From JAVZGQ01 sp038998365 (GTDB lineage: Archaea; Aenigmatarchaeota; Aenigmatarchaeia; CG10238-14; SCSR01), in contig JAVZHJ010000005.1 in assembly GCA_038998365.1 (NCBI GenBank), forward strand, positions 1 through 21,871: 21,871 nt of DNA, given 5' to 3'. Below, in pieces: positions 21,275 through 21,871 of this stretch (within the stretch, counting starts at the first letter, position 1; every line of letters starts with the position of its first letter). The notes below the pieces were generated by a model. The model was not told where the DNA came from, made no database searches, and saw only the letters and a list, made by a program, of their open reading frames with translations. Made by a program: the position numbers and the translations under genes.

Positions 21275-21871
21275 ATGGAAATTATTAAGAAAATTCTGAT
21301 TTTTCTTTTTCTAATTGGTTTTTTCATAAGACTTTCTCCTATAAGGTCTGACTCTAGTTTTCACTATTGGGATGAATCAATATATCTTCAACATGCAGAA
21401 ATTCTTGGTGGCTATCGAGAAGATAATTACAATGAGTTTGATTTCAGACCCCCTCTTTTGCCAGTTTTAATTATGTTGGGTTATAAAATTTACCATTCTG
21501 TTATAACGGCTCATTTCATCGTTGCTTTCATAGCTTCTCTTGGAATAATTTCTACCTTTTTCTTAACAAAAAGTTTTTTAAAAAATGAAAAAATTGCATT
21601 ATTCGCAGCAATAATTTTTGCTTTCAACCCACTTCACATTGTTCTTTCTCATAGCATACTCGTAGATTCCATGCTACCAACTTTCTGGTCTTTTACAATT
21701 TTGTTTTTAATTTTAGCCATACAGAAAAATAAAGCATTTTTATTTTTTGTTTCAGGTTTCTTTTTGGGCTTGTCTATTTTATTGAAATTTACTTCCATAT
21801 TGTTGGCTTTATGCATTATATCCACACTCTTTCTTTACAAGAAGTTTAATAAAAAATTAATACTTAAAATA
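21275..21871 (+). CDS. GT-C glycosyltransferase (ArnT/PMT-like), 3' end outside window
   Basis: The first 199 residues of a polytopic membrane protein, open to the last base. After an N-terminal helix comes the outside loop with YWDESIYLQHAEIL, then FDFRPPLLPVLI, which match the acidic and RPPL motifs of ArnT/PMT family (GT39/GT83) glycosyltransferases using polyprenyl-phosphate sugars. Further helices include FAAIIFAFNPLHIVLSHSILVDSML and FFLGLSILLKFTSILL, both typical for the family. It would use lipid-linked sugars such as those made by short GT2 enzymes. The start lies 35 bases from the divergent GT2 gene, so both mRNAs must have very short leaders. Confidence 0.85.
   Translation, partial: MEIIKKILIFLFLIGFFIRLSPIRSDSSFHYWDESIYLQHAEILGGYREDNYNEFDFRPPLLPVLIMLGYKIYHSVITAHFIVAFIASLGIISTFFLTKSFLKNEKIALFAAIIFAFNPLHIVLSHSILVDSMLPTFWSFTILFLILAIQKNKAFLFFVSGFFLGLSILLKFTSILLALCIISTLFLYKKFNKKLILKI

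Noticed and set aside
1..21871. CRISPR arrays, insertion sequences, phage genes
   Set aside because: No regularly spaced repeats, transposase motifs or terminal inverted repeats were seen; the tRNA genes have no att-like duplications nearby.

Overview
The window comes from an AT-rich archaeon. Evidence: both Topo VI subunits, aIF1A, an Nmd3 C-terminus, a Dim2/Pno1-type KH protein, eS17, a tRNA-splicing endonuclease, an archaeal SRP RNA, archaemetzincin, a DUF63 protein, endonuclease Q, an S-layer protein, TATA-box promoters and tRNA genes without encoded CCA. Small size, many membrane-anchored proteins of unknown function and many tRNA introns suggest a DPANN-type lineage; this placement is an inference and the phylum cannot be fixed by eye.

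Layout. 1-3710 (+): information-processing cluster nmd3 (partial) - aIF1A - KH protein - top6B - top6A. 3711-4146: remains of a small membrane-protein gene with two apparent one-base losses. 4153-6324 (+): family 2 glycosyltransferase, tRNA-Phe with an intron, archaemetzincin, tRNA-splicing endonuclease and eS17. 6366-8236: a pilin-like exported protein converging on a DUF63 membrane protein. 8276-11779: tRNA-Val(CAC), dUTPase converging on a minus-strand operon of Lon-like protease, M50 site-2 protease and endonuclease Q, with the SRP RNA gene upstream of the operon. 11936-14395: a 28-residue acidic ORF, a flavin reductase-like protein, a small membrane protein, then three minus-strand, intron-containing tRNAs (Leu, Gly, Thr) alternating with two genes of unknown function. 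14457-19357 (+): a radical-SAM-like protein with an altered cluster motif, a membrane-anchored winged-helix regulator, and the S-layer gene behind a structured promoter and leader. 19354-21871: a thioredoxin-like membrane protein and a polytopic glycosyltransferase (minus), and the start of a GT-C mannosyltransferase-like protein (plus).

Main themes. First, four of five tRNAs have introns, at positions 26/27, 30/31 and 37/38 (twice). The Gly and Thr introns share nine of their 11-12 bases. The only splicing endonuclease seen has Ala at the position of the catalytic Lys. Second, dUTPase and endonuclease Q sit tail to tail, pairing avoidance and removal of uracil in DNA. Third, much of the rest serves the envelope: SRP RNA, membrane proteases, S-layer, glycosyltransferases and pilin-like protein. 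The S-layer gene has its own candidate regulator, paired operators and a 14-bp leader hairpin. No CRISPR array, insertion sequence or phage gene was seen.
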